64,000 bases of DNA from an uncultured Lactobacillus sp. (GTDB taxonomy: Bacteria > Bacillota > Bacilli > Lactobacillales > Lactobacillaceae). Shown here one piece after another: positions 1 to 8,091 of the stretch. How positions within the stretch are numbered: the stretch's first letter is position 1; each line of letters starts with the position of its first letter. The stretch covers positions 248,001-312,000 of the forward strand of contig CALNAJ010000028.1 of NCBI GenBank assembly GCA_937874695.1, in the 5' to 3' direction. A program made the translations under genes and the position numbers. Below the pieces are notes generated by a model. That model had not been told where the DNA came from. It worked only from the letters and a program-made list of their open reading frames with translations, and made no database searches.

Positions 1-197
1 TCGCTAAAGAATCGCTGTACGGTGGCATCGACGATTGGGGGTAACTTACTCCCTTGCACCAAGTGATACCGACCAAGCAAGAAGTCCTCGACCTGATCCC
101 AGTCAATGGTCCGGCTGGTTTGTTGCTGTTTGCGCCGCCGAATCTGCCGCAACTGTTTGAGACGACTCGACTTGCCATAATTACCTGGACGACTCAT
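1..197 (-). CDS. Partial hypothetical protein, N-terminal part only
   Basis: This frame opens with ATG at 197 and stays open to the left edge, giving 65 codons of the N-terminus; the rest lies outside the window. A purine-rich AAAGGGG sits just upstream of the ATG. The first 35 residues are very basic (many Arg, Lys and Gln), followed by a stretch containing DWDQVEDFLLGRYHLVQ. The basic start would suit a nucleic-acid-binding or replication/mobile-element protein, but I do not recognise the family. The overlapping plus-strand frame has no ribosome-binding site and is taken as a shadow. Confidence 0.5.
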   Translation of the reverse strand, partial: MSRPGNYGKSSRLKQLRQIRRRKQQQTSRTIDWDQVEDFLLGRYHLVQGSKLPPIVDATVQRFFS

Positions 198-384
198 ATT
201 TTGCCCCTTTTCCTTCGCTTTTTGACGATAAATTTCGTTGAAATTGCTTAAAATCACACCAAAAATCGATGCAAATTTGGACGCGCTACCAATGAAAATT
301 GACTGCCCATTTTAGGTAAACATCCGATTAGGCCTAAATTTGATTGAAACACGCTAAACGTATTATAGTCATTTTCAGCTAAAA

Positions 385-430
385 ATAGCCAGCTAATCCA
401 ACACAAATTGTGTTGTGATTGGCTGACTAT
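385..430. repeat. Imperfect 46-bp inverted repeat
   Basis: The two arms begin and end with ATAG/CTAT and meet at AACACAA/TTGTGTT, with isolated mismatches between. It lies in the 198-500 gap between the partial gene and the structured repeat. No T-run follows, so it is not a standard terminator. It could be an operator or a hairpin in an untranslated region. Nothing else is recognised in this gap. Confidence 0.4.
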
Positions 431-500
431 CGGTAATTTTATAGGAACACATAATCCGTCGCTACACTGGTAAATAGCCCCCTCGTTACCGGCTATCGTA

Positions 501-683
501 GCCGGAGGAGGCCAGAATGCAACCAGCCGTGACCATGACCTTAGCTGGCGTCTTGTGCCAGGTTAGGTCATCGGACGTACTTGAAGACGCTCGAACTTCA
601 GCGGCTTCAAGTCGAGGTCCAAGACCGCTCTGTGGCTTGGACCGTTCCCCACAGCAGGTGGAATTCTGGCAGCCGCAGGCGAC
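501..683 (+). repeat. Structured intergenic repeat, copy A
   Basis: Member of a nine-copy family in this window. The ends pair (GCCAGAAT with ATTCTGGC, extended by GCC/GGC). Three internal hairpins follow: about 537-569 (GACCT...AGGTC), 580-611 (CTTGAAG...CTTCAAG) and 616-643 (GGTCCAAG...CTTGGACC). A conserved TCCCCACAGC segment precedes the closing arm. The right end is 13 nt from the stop codon of the convergent permease gene. An ATG after GGAGG gives a short open frame, but the frame is not kept in other copies, so it is not called as a gene. Confidence 0.85.
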
Positions 684-696
684 AATCGTTAGCCAG

Positions 697-2067
697 TTAC
701 AGGGTCTTTTCTTCCTTTTCGCGAGGCTGGTACTTTCTGAAGTAGATGATGGTCATAATGGCCAAGAAGACTACCCCAACCAGGATTGATACCCGCGTCT
801 CAGGATTCAGGAACATAAAGATCAGCGTAATCGCCAGAAAGACCAGCGTCACGTAGTTCGACCATGGCGCGAATGGCATCTTGAACGGATGGGTGGACAT
901 TTCTTTTGGATTCTGTTTGCGGAATTCAATTTCACTGATCAGAATCACGAACCACGGTACCATACCGGGCAGGACACTGGAACTGTAAACCATGACGAAG
1001 ATCTGGCTGGCATCCTTGAAGAACATCGGTAAGACCACGTTCAACACGACCCCGATACCGATCCCAATAGAAATCGCGATAACGGCGTATACGGGCACCC
1101 CATGACGATTCAGCAGCGTCACTTTTCGTGGTAACTGCTTCTTTTCCGCCAGGGTAAAGGCCATCCGACTAGCACTGTAAATCCCGGAGTTCGAGCCAGA
1201 CAGTGCGGCCGTAATCACCACGAAGTTGATGATTGAGGCAGCGGCGGTAATCCCAATCTTAGCAAACGTCTGCACGAATGGTGATCCAATCTGATTCAAC
1301 TGGTCCCATGGGTAGATGCTGACGATAACGAAGATGGCCCCAACGTAAAAAATCAGAATTCGAGCAACGGTCGACCGAATCGCCGTCACCAGTGTGTGTT
1401 GGGGATTCTCGGCTTCACCAGCCGTGACCCCAATCAACTCAATTCCTTGATACGATGCCAGCACAATGGCTAACGCGAAAATAAATCCTTTGGCGCCACC
1501 GGTGAAGAATCCGCCGTGCGTCCACAGGTTACTGATCCCGACAGCGTGACCGCCATTCCCAAACCCAAAGAGAATGACCCCCAGGCCGGCAATAATCATC
1601 AGGACAATCGTGACGACTTTGATCAGGGCAAACCAGAATTCCAGCTCCCCAAACATCTTAACCGAAATCAGGTTGGCAATACATAGGAAGGTAATCGCTA
1701 CCAACCCAGGAATCCAATCCGGCAAGTTTGGCCACCAGAAACGGAAGTAGCCACCTAACGCAATCATTTCACTCATCCCCACGACGATGAATTGGAAGAT
1801 ATTACTCCAAGCCGTGAGATACCCAAAGACGGGGTGCATGTATTCAGAAGCAAATGTCGCAAAGGACCCGGTTGTGGGGTGGACGTAGAGCATTTCCCCC
1901 AGGGCCCGCATAATTAAGTATAGGAAAACACCAGAAATAATATAGGCGATGAGGACGGAAGGTCCCGTCCACTTGATTGTGGAACCAGACCCCATAAATA
2001 ATCCAACGCCGATCGTCCCGCCCAACGCAATCATCTGCATTTGGCGTGCGCTTAGTCTTCTTTGCAA
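697..2067 (-). CDS. Amino acid permease, APC superfamily
   Basis: 456-residue membrane protein that should import an amino acid by proton symport. The N-terminal motif with GGTIGVGLFMGSG in the first transmembrane segment, followed by GPSVLIAYIISG and RALGEML, is typical of the AAT family (relatives of CycA, GabP and AapA). About twelve hydrophobic segments are visible, and the length is normal. The start is TTG at 2067, with GAAGGAA placed 5 nt upstream. The substrate cannot be fixed from sequence. The gene appears monocistronic. No T-rich terminator follows the stop; structured repeat copy A begins 13 nt downstream on the opposite strand. Confidence 0.85.
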   Translation of the reverse strand: MQRRLSARQMQMIALGGTIGVGLFMGSGSTIKWTGPSVLIAYIISGVFLYLIMRALGEMLYVHPTTGSFATFASEYMHPVFGYLTAWSNIFQFIVVGMSEMIALGGYFRFWWPNLPDWIPGLVAITFLCIANLISVKMFGELEFWFALIKVVTIVLMIIAGLGVILFGFGNGGHAVGISNLWTHGGFFTGGAKGFIFALAIVLASYQGIELIGVTAGEAENPQHTLVTAIRSTVARILIFYVGAIFVIVSIYPWDQLNQIGSPFVQTFAKIGITAAASIINFVVITAALSGSNSGIYSASRMAFTLAEKKQLPRKVTLLNRHGVPVYAVIAISIGIGIGVVLNVVLPMFFKDASQIFVMVYSSSVLPGMVPWFVILISEIEFRKQNPKEMSTHPFKMPFAPWSNYVTLVFLAITLIFMFLNPETRVSILVGVVFLAIMTIIYFRKYQPREKEEKTL

Positions 2068-2248
2068 TCTAATTCCTTCTTTCTATCCCCTATTAAAAGG
2101 ATTATTCGTTTTAAAGATTAAAAGTATATGAGAATATGCTACCTGGTTCTGAGCAATTAAGCAACTGCTTTTTAAATAACCGGGTGAATATTCATAAATG
2201 CCAACCCCAATTATGCCGCAACGGCGGCGTTTATTCAAACTCAGTGTA

Positions 2249-2293
2249 TAAAAAAAGAAGCCACCGCCGGCATTATACCGGTAACGGCTTCCG
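2249..2293 (-). terminator. Intrinsic terminator of flavodoxin-GNAT unit
   Basis: Read on the minus strand, GAAGCC/GGCTTC and CCGG/CCGG arms form a stem ending in a run of seven T. It lies about 75 nt after the GNAT stop. The rest of the 2068-2370 gap shows nothing else recognisable. Confidence 0.8.
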
Positions 2294-2370
2294 TTAAAAT
2301 TATTTTTTTCGCATAAACATTTCGTTAAGCCTAGTTCGTTTGGTGACTAACGGTTGCCCGCCAGCCCAGC

Positions 2371-2889
2371 CTAGATGAGCTTTTCGTAAACGAAGCAGAC
2401 ATCGTCTGGATGGTAGACACCGTCGATTTGACCAACCTTTTTAAAGCCGAACTTTTCGATCAGGTGTTGCATCTTCAAGTTGTCCCGGTGCGTATCGATC
2501 CGGATACTTTCAGCTTCTGGATGATGTTCATCGATGTAGTCGAACAAATCCCGGAACAGTTGGGACGCGTAGCCTTTGCCTTGATGATGGGAGAAGATAG
2601 CGACCCGGTGAACCGTCACGTATTTCGTCGTGTCGGAGAGCCATTCACCCTTCATCGTATCGTAGGCGTGGTCTGGCGCTTCAATCACGGCAGCGACCCC
2701 TAACGTTTCGTGGTCATCACTGTTGTAGATCACGGCCCGGCCATCCTCAATATCGCCTTCAATAACGGCGCGATTGGGATAGTTGTTCTGCCATTGGTCG
2801 ATACCGGCATCGGCAAGCTGCTTCTTGCCGTCTTCAATAATGTCACAAACTAAGTCAATTTCTTCTGCTTTTGCTTTACGTAAATACAT
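2371..2889 (-). CDS. GNAT family N-acetyltransferase
   Basis: 172 residues. The acetyl-CoA binding motif A is visible around VHRVAIFSHHQGKGYASQLF, and the C-terminal half carries FGFKKVGQIDGVYHP, as in ribosomal or small-molecule acetyltransferases of this fold. An N-terminal QWQNNYPN motif is shared with two other acetyltransferases in this window (51338-51865 and 53146-53673), so the three form a paralogous group. The acceptor is unknown. The start ATG is preceded by GAGGTG. The gene lies 28 nt after the flavodoxin gene on the same strand and shares its terminator, so the two are probably co-transcribed. Confidence 0.85.
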   Translation of the reverse strand: MYLRKAKAEEIDLVCDIIEDGKKQLADAGIDQWQNNYPNRAVIEGDIEDGRAVIYNSDDHETLGVAAVIEAPDHAYDTMKGEWLSDTTKYVTVHRVAIFSHHQGKGYASQLFRDLFDYIDEHHPEAESIRIDTHRDNLKMQHLIEKFGFKKVGQIDGVYHPDDVCFVYEKLI

Positions 2890-2917
2890 TCTGGTTTCAC
2901 CTCGTTAAATTTTCCAA

Positions 2918-3364
2918 TTAATCTTCAAAACTCTTTAAGACGCGTTGTGCGAGTTGGTCAACCCGGGCCAAGTCGTCAGCGTCCGGATCTTGGTCGATCT
3001 TGACGGAATCCGCCACCTGTTCACCGTTGCTAGAATTCAACTGAATCGTTAAATAATCCACGGCGCGGCCAAAATGCAGGTGCTTCTTAGAGCTAGAGCC
3101 TAAAACGGCAAACTTTGTCCGATTCAGGTCGACTTCTTTCAGGTCCTCAAAGAAGTCTTGGGCCTCATCCGGCAATTCGCCATCATGATAGGTATAACTG
3201 ATCACGATAACGGCGTCAGCTTTCGGTAGCTCAAAGGCATCCACCTGTGAGATTTCCGTAATCACCGTTTGCGCTCTGGATGCCAGCTGGGCTTGTAAAT
3301 GGCCAGCGAGGGCACGGTTACGACCAGACATACTGGCAAAAATGATTTGAATACTTGGGATCAT
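2918..3364 (-). CDS. Short-chain flavodoxin
   Basis: 148 residues, the size of a short flavodoxin. The N-terminal IIFASMSGRN loop corresponds to the phosphate-binding loop for FMN. A later VLGSSSKKHLHFGRAVDYL segment resembles the second flavin-contact region (normally G-S-G-D), with some divergence. It should act as a cytoplasmic one-electron carrier, but its partner enzyme is not in the neighbourhood. AAGGAGA lies 12 nt before the ATG, a little far. It is the first gene of a unit with the GNAT gene. The 3365-3665 gap upstream contains only weak inverted repeats. Confidence 0.75.
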   Translation of the reverse strand: MIPSIQIIFASMSGRNRALAGHLQAQLASRAQTVITEISQVDAFELPKADAVIVISYTYHDGELPDEAQDFFEDLKEVDLNRTKFAVLGSSSKKHLHFGRAVDYLTIQLNSSNGEQVADSVKIDQDPDADDLARVDQLAQRVLKSFED

Positions 3365-3665
3365 AATTGTGTGGGTTCTCCTTAATCGTCAGCATTGGAT
3401 TGTGGCGCGTCTGGCGATCAGGTCGGCGGTTAAGTCACGCCAACCGATGGATCAACGGCCAAATGATGTTGCGACCCCACCACATCGGCGGCAAGGGTCG
3501 TTATAGACTGCTGAGTATTATAGACCTTTTTCCACCGATTCCCTAGCAAAAAGCAACGCTTCTCAGAAAATTGTAATTTGGCTTCGCTTACATAAGGATA
3601 GTGCTAAAAAGGCATTATGGCGGGCTTATGGAACACCTTGCTGTCACTACATATTGGCAGAATCA

Positions 3666-4877
3666 CTAGTAAACTAGACCATTTAGCTCAGTCATATCAA
3701 AGTCGACGGACACTCCCGGAACATCAAAACCACTCAGCTGGCGGAATTCCCGCCGGTACTGCTGATACCCCGGTAAATCCGGCGTAAAGGTCGCTGGTGT
3801 AATCTTTGGCAGGAGTTGCGCCACTTGGCCTTGCGTTGCCGCCGAAAGTTCCCATGCATCCGGTCGCAACCGACCCAAGTCATCGACCTGCCGCTGCTGA
3901 CCGTAGACCATGTCCCGGAATAACCGATCTTGATGTTCCACCGTTGTTTCATGCGTGTCACTGACCTGTTCCGCCTGCAATAACGCCAAACAGTACCGCG
4001 AGAATCCTGGAATAACGGCCGACGCCTTAGTCGTAGCCGACCGGTTCACGCTGATCAGCGCTTCACCTCCAGTTGGGGCTAGCACCGCCTGTAATCGCCG
4101 AGCACTGGCCTCGGCCGCCCGCTTTGCCTGCCCCAAAGTACCATCGTGATAAATCGCCGTGGTCGCCGCTGGTCCCTCATAGGAGAACAGAATCGTTTTA
4201 CAATTAGGTGCGAGAACGCCGGCCACTTTGAGGGCTCGCACCCACAGCTCCCAGTCCTCACCACCCATGACGTGGGTCGTCGCCGCAACCTCTTCCGGAG
4301 TCGCGGGTGCTAGCGTTTGTGTGACTAATCTTTCATGTTCCAAATCCACTGAATAATCGGTGACCGGAGCGCCAATCGGCTTGATCACGGAACGCCAGAC
4401 TTCATCGGAGTTCTCCGGATTGACGCGTTTGGGGGCCGCAACTGAATACACTAACAGGTCAATTGGCCCATCCAAACGCTGCCGAATATAGTCGATTACG
4501 AGTTGTTTCGTACTACTCAGAAAGGCATTGGCATTGAAGTTCTGCGCAACGAGTCCGGCCCGTTCCGCCGCCTTCTTGAAATACACCTGATTCCACCAAC
4601 CCGCTGCCCCGAGGAAGTCGTCCTGTGGTGGCCGCGCGTACCCCACCGAAATTGTGGTGGCCCCCTGACCAAACGCCGCCGTTAATCGACTCCCCAAACC
4701 ATAGCTGGCCGAGCCGCCAAGAATCAACGCCCGTTTGGCTCCGGCATAGGTTCCCAGTTGCCGGACAGTTTCAATCTGTTGGGCCATCATGCGTTTCAAG
4801 CCATGTGGATTGACCGAACGGGCAACGTTGCCCGTGATTTTTTCCGATAATTGCATGCTATTCACCGAGCTTTCCAT
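3666..4877 (-). CDS. fabV: Trans-2-enoyl reductase of the FabV/TER family
   Basis: 403 residues, matching the roughly 400-residue FabV family. These enzymes reduce trans-2-enoyl-ACP or enoyl-CoA with NADH in fatty acid synthesis or reductive disposal. The dinucleotide loop LILGGSASYGLGSRL is near residue 55. The family active-site signature Tyr-X8-Lys is present as Y243-HDGTLGQA-K252 within IYHDGTLGQAK. The SYEGPA and VNRSATTKASAVIPG segments also fit. FabV is a single-chain enzyme that can replace FabI and is usually insensitive to triclosan. The start ATG has only a weak AGAGA upstream. It stands alone, not in a fab cluster. Confidence 0.85.
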   Translation of the reverse strand: MESSVNSMQLSEKITGNVARSVNPHGLKRMMAQQIETVRQLGTYAGAKRALILGGSASYGLGSRLTAAFGQGATTISVGYARPPQDDFLGAAGWWNQVYFKKAAERAGLVAQNFNANAFLSSTKQLVIDYIRQRLDGPIDLLVYSVAAPKRVNPENSDEVWRSVIKPIGAPVTDYSVDLEHERLVTQTLAPATPEEVAATTHVMGGEDWELWVRALKVAGVLAPNCKTILFSYEGPAATTAIYHDGTLGQAKRAAEASARRLQAVLAPTGGEALISVNRSATTKASAVIPGFSRYCLALLQAEQVSDTHETTVEHQDRLFRDMVYGQQRQVDDLGRLRPDAWELSAATQGQVAQLLPKITPATFTPDLPGYQQYRREFRQLSGFDVPGVSVDFDMTELNGLVY

Positions 4878-4974
4878 TTTTCTCTAATTTATCACTTTTT
4901 TATTGGAAGCGATACCTTCATTTTCACCGCAACGTTTGCCGCTAATCGCCCGTCAGACCGGCGAAAAATACTAG

Positions 4975-5004
4975 TTGCGCAGACCAACTAACTTACGGTA
5001 TGAT
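4975..5004 (+). promoter_or_regulatory. Predicted promoter of the small exported protein
   Basis: TTGCGC at 4975 and TATGAT at 4999 are separated by 18 nt, about 60 nt before the ATG at 5065. Confidence 0.5.
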
Positions 5005-5064
5005 GGTTGAGCTGCTCATTAGAGTCCAGCGGAAATCAGGCATAAGTAAAGGGGAATTTTCAAT

Positions 5065-5343
5065 ATGTTTAAGAGTAAACTCGCAAAATCTATTATCGCT
5101 TTAGTCGCAGTGGTCATCGTTGCCATTGCCATTCCAGCCGCTGTCGGCAACAACAACGTCGAAGCTTCTGGTGACTACACGTTCAACGGCAAGACTTACA
5201 AGTCTGAAGCCGCCAAGAACGTCGCCGTTCGCAAGTGGAACGACAGCCGGCTTTCTGACACGCAAAAGAAGCTGGTCCAAGCTGCCAACGACGAAGCCGC
5301 TGCCTCAACTGGCTTCACTAGCAGTATCTACAAGGCACGTTAA
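5065..5343 (+). CDS. Small exported or membrane-anchored hypothetical protein
   Basis: 92 residues. Residues 4-28 form a basic-then-hydrophobic signal or anchor segment. The remaining ~60 residues are hydrophilic and contain YTFNGKTYKS and VRKWNDSRLSDTQKKLV. No catalytic motif is recognised. The ATG is preceded by AAAGGGGA. The gene has its own promoter and terminator, so it is a single-gene unit. Function is unknown; it could be a small cell-surface protein. Confidence 0.7.
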   Translation: MFKSKLAKSIIALVAVVIVAIAIPAAVGNNNVEASGDYTFNGKTYKSEAAKNVAVRKWNDSRLSDTQKKLVQAANDEAAASTGFTSSIYKAR

Positions 5344-5365
5344 TACGCATTATAATTAAATATTG

Positions 5366-5399
5366 AAGGCGTTAGTTCAACATGAGCTAACGCCTTTTA
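5366..5399 (+). terminator. Intrinsic terminator
   Basis: AAGGCGTTAG pairs with CTAACGCCTT, followed by TTT, just after the stop at 5343. Confidence 0.85.
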
Positions 5400-5508
5400 A
5401 TATAGACTTTTGGACAATGCCACATCTCTTCTGTATCTCAGAGAAAACAAAGGTGCTATACTATCTTCACTAACGACAACTTGCTTTTAGAAAAGAGGTG
5501 TTACCATC

Positions 5509-5958
5509 ATGGCGCGACAATCCGTTTTTTACAATCCTGAAAAAGACCTTTCCGAAAATTACACCGAAGAATTCCGCGTTGAAACCGTGATGGTTAAAGA
5601 CGTTACCAATCTCCGCGTTGAACATCACTACTGGCGCGATCCTGGTGGCGAATTATGGGGGGACTTTGATGCTCCCATGGAGAACGTGCATAAGGACTTC
5701 GAAGCGTATCGCAAAGAAAAAAATTTCCTAAGTCCTAAAGAAATCCATCATATTATAGAAAAAATGGGTCTAACTGTTCGTCAGTTTGCCGACAAGTTAG
5801 GATTAGGTGTTTCCACACTTTCACAAATCGAAAATAATCAGCGGATTCAGGTAAAATACCAGGACAACTTGTTCCGGTGGGCAAATGGTGAAACATTTCA
5901 TCGTCAGTCACCTGATAGGCCCAAGATGTCACTCACGTTCAATCCCAAAGACGCTTAA
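5509..5958 (+). CDS. Helix-turn-helix protein, MqsA/HigA antitoxin-like
   Basis: 149 residues. The C-terminal half holds an XRE-type helix-turn-helix (LTVRQFADKLGLGVSTLSQIENN), where the usual DNA-recognition helix is followed by the family's ENN signature. The N-terminal half (VKDVTNLRVEHHYWRDPGG) has no zinc ligands and is not recognised. This arrangement resembles antitoxin-type or type II system regulators, but no toxin gene is adjacent. GAGGTG lies 8 nt before the ATG, and an extended -10 (TGCTATACT) is at about 5454-5462. It forms a single-gene unit with its own terminator. Confidence 0.7.
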   Translation: MARQSVFYNPEKDLSENYTEEFRVETVMVKDVTNLRVEHHYWRDPGGELWGDFDAPMENVHKDFEAYRKEKNFLSPKEIHHIIEKMGLTVRQFADKLGLGVSTLSQIENNQRIQVKYQDNLFRWANGETFHRQSPDRPKMSLTFNPKDA

Positions 5959-5966
5959 GGATCAGA

Positions 5967-5995
5967 GATCTCGAAAAAGTTTTCGGGATCTTTTT
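5967..5995 (+). terminator. Intrinsic terminator
   Basis: GATCTCGAAAA pairs with TTTTCGGGATC, followed by five T, directly after the HTH gene. Confidence 0.8.
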
Positions 5996-5998
5996 AGT

Positions 5999-6090
5999 CT
6001 TATTTCGTAAAATTTAGATTCCGCCAATAACTTCCGCAAAGTCGATACGTTACAAGGTTTCTGGCGTCTACATCACCGCAAGCTCAAAGT
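5999..6090 (-). pseudogene. Remnant of a dus (dihydrouridine synthase) 3' end
   Basis: The minus strand here translates as LRKLLAESKF and ends in the same TTTACGAAATAAG-like tail as the intact dus gene at 8092-9090, whose C-terminus reads VRQLLADSEFTK. One extra T shifts the last codons, and stops occur upstream. The similarity runs back to a CAAGCT segment that in the intact gene is near 8166-8174. It is in the same orientation as the intact gene and about 2.09 kb away, so the two copies bracket the surface protein gene. Confidence 0.6.
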
Positions 6091-6133
6091 TCGTTGATGG
6101 TATAAATTAATTTATAAAATATCGGATAAAGTA

Positions 6134-6162
6134 AGTCAGGGCGCCGTTCCCCTGACTTTTTT
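6134..6162 (+). terminator. Orphan terminator-like hairpin
   Basis: AGTCAGG pairs with CCTGACT, followed by six T. No gene ends immediately before it, since the HTH gene has its own terminator at 5967-5995. It may end a short untranslated RNA or be left over from a lost gene. Confidence 0.55.
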
Positions 6163-6240
6163 GATTCTTAGAGGCAAGCTTTTTCCACCATTTCATGGTA
6201 GACTAATACCATCTAAATAAGCAAAAGATGAGGTGAAACC

Positions 6241-8040
6241 ATGATGACACCCATTCAGCGGCTCGCCCTAATTAGCCTGTCGCTAATCTTGATTGGTGGG
6301 AGCCTAACACCCACCATCGTTCAAGCCGCCACCCGCCACCCAACTGAGACCGCACCCACTCGTTCCAATAGTCAACAGACCTACACCTTCGATTCAGCTG
6401 AGCTCCCGTATAATCTCATTACGGATGCCCAAGGAAAGACTAGCAAGATGTTCTGGTTCCCCAATGCGACCGCTCAGGAATTTACAACAGCGGAAATCAC
6501 TGGCCCAGACTTTGTCCAAAAGTTGGTCGGTAATCATCCAATCAACAACGCTTCCGATGTGGCTGAAGCCATGCGAGACTTAGCCGTGTCTGGTCTCACC
6601 GTTGACCCTAACGAATCGCTAGCCCAATATTTATTTGATAAAAATATCATTCCAACTGCCACCAATCTCGAGGATTTTTCTAAGACCTACGAAGCAACAA
6701 TGTACATGCATGCTTGGATCTTTCAGGCTGCTGCAGATAAAGTGGTAAACAAGGTTGATTTTGAAACAGCCAAGACACACTATGAGGCAACCTTAAAGAA
6801 AAAGCTCGTATCCCTCGGTAACCTGATGGACTTACAAATGTTCACCGATTTGAACGCCATATTCTCCGATAAAACTCAGTACGATGAAAAGCTTGCCGGC
6901 CTCTTATTTCTCGCGACCGCTACCTATCTGACGACACCTCCGGAAGAGCTGGTCAACTTAGACCCTTCCGCGTCAGAAGCGAAGACAAGTCAGCTCATCC
7001 AAAAACCAATTAAAACATTCATTCACACAAATAATGGCAAAATCATGGCCGATGGTGTGCTGACGGCCTATGCGGCGTTGGTCCCGTTTACCTATGCATT
7101 CAAGAATCCCAGTGCACCGGGACCAGGACCCACACCACCGCCTGGTCCCACTAGTCAGTCTGTTACCATTCACTACCTCAATGAGCAGGGACAGGCCCTC
7201 AAGCCAGCTAAAACGCTGACCGGTGCACTCGGTGACCACTACCAGACCACCCCTCTCACCATTTCCGGCTACCACTTGGTGAAAACAATTGGTCAGGAGA
7301 CCAGTATTTTTACAACCAGTCAACAATCCGTTACCTACACGTATGCTAAAAATACCGTGGCTCCAGTCGTAAAAAACAGTGTCGTCTATGCAACTAAGGG
7401 GTTAAACCTATATACCACACCAACCTTTAACCGATCCGCAAAACAAGCACACTATGCCCCAAAGTCCCGAATAAACCGACCAATGTTCAAAGTCGTTGGC
7501 TTCGCGACCTCCAAAAACGGTGTTAAACGCTATCGGGTAAAGGACCTCAATGGTCGCAGGGTGACTGGATATATCACCACTAGAACAGATTACGTTGCGC
7601 CCGTCTACTACGCTAGCAAACAAAAGCAGCTTACGGTCATCAATCCCAAAGGTCTGAACGGTTACGCAAAGAAGAACTTAACTGGTAAACGTGCGCACTA
7701 CCGGCAGGGACAAGTCCTGCGCGTCAAACAGATTGTCAGTCACAACCTAACCACTCGTTTTATTCTCGGCAACGATCAATACATTTCCGGCAATAAGAAG
7801 CTGGTCATTGCTGGCAAGCACGTGATGCCTAAGCGCATACGCACAAAAACGGCCATCAACCGCTACGGTACGGCGAACTTATCCAAGAAGAACAAGCACA
7901 TCGCTAAGGGTACCACGCTCAAAGTTACCGGCTGGGCCTATTCCAATGCCAATAACTTCCGTAAGGGCGACACGCTCCGCTACAAGGTCGCTGGCGGCTA
8001 CATCACGGCTAATTCACGATTCATTCAAACGATAAAGTAA
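6241..8040 (+). CDS. Secreted MucBP-domain surface protein
   Basis: 599 residues. Residues 1-30 form a Sec signal peptide ending in VQAAT. Residues ~45-290 are an all-helical region of unknown family. A proline-rich linker (PGPGPTPPPGP) leads into one MucBP repeat at ~305-370 (SVTIHYLNEQGQ, then TYTYAKN). The C-terminal ~220 residues carry about three basic repeats, each rich in Tyr and Lys, resembling the DUF5776/surface-layer-type modules of lactobacilli. No LPXTG is seen, so retention is probably through the basic repeats. A role in mucus or wall adhesion is inferred. AGATGAGGTG precedes the ATG. The gene lies between the dus fragment and the intact dus gene. Confidence 0.8.
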   Translation: MMTPIQRLALISLSLILIGGSLTPTIVQAATRHPTETAPTRSNSQQTYTFDSAELPYNLITDAQGKTSKMFWFPNATAQEFTTAEITGPDFVQKLVGNHPINNASDVAEAMRDLAVSGLTVDPNESLAQYLFDKNIIPTATNLEDFSKTYEATMYMHAWIFQAAADKVVNKVDFETAKTHYEATLKKKLVSLGNLMDLQMFTDLNAIFSDKTQYDEKLAGLLFLATATYLTTPPEELVNLDPSASEAKTSQLIQKPIKTFIHTNNGKIMADGVLTAYAALVPFTYAFKNPSAPGPGPTPPPGPTSQSVTIHYLNEQGQALKPAKTLTGALGDHYQTTPLTISGYHLVKTIGQETSIFTTSQQSVTYTYAKNTVAPVVKNSVVYATKGLNLYTTPTFNRSAKQAHYAPKSRINRPMFKVVGFATSKNGVKRYRVKDLNGRRVTGYITTRTDYVAPVYYASKQKQLTVINPKGLNGYAKKNLTGKRAHYRQGQVLRVKQIVSHNLTTRFILGNDQYISGNKKLVIAGKHVMPKRIRTKTAINRYGTANLSKKNKHIAKGTTLKVTGWAYSNANNFRKGDTLRYKVAGGYITANSRFIQTIK

Positions 8041-8044
8041 CTGC

Positions 8045-8083
8045 AAAAAATGACCTGAGGAAAAATTCTTCAGGTCATTTTCT
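8045..8083. terminator. Bidirectional terminator between surface protein and dus
   Basis: AAATGACCTGA pairs with TCAGGTCATTT, with A- and T-runs on both sides. It can end both convergent genes. Confidence 0.85.
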
Positions 8084-8091
8084 AACCACTC

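Noticed and set aside
517..789. Open frame of 90 codons with GGAGGAGG before its ATG
   Set aside because: It runs through repeat copy A into the antisense of the permease gene. The frame is not conserved in other repeat copies.
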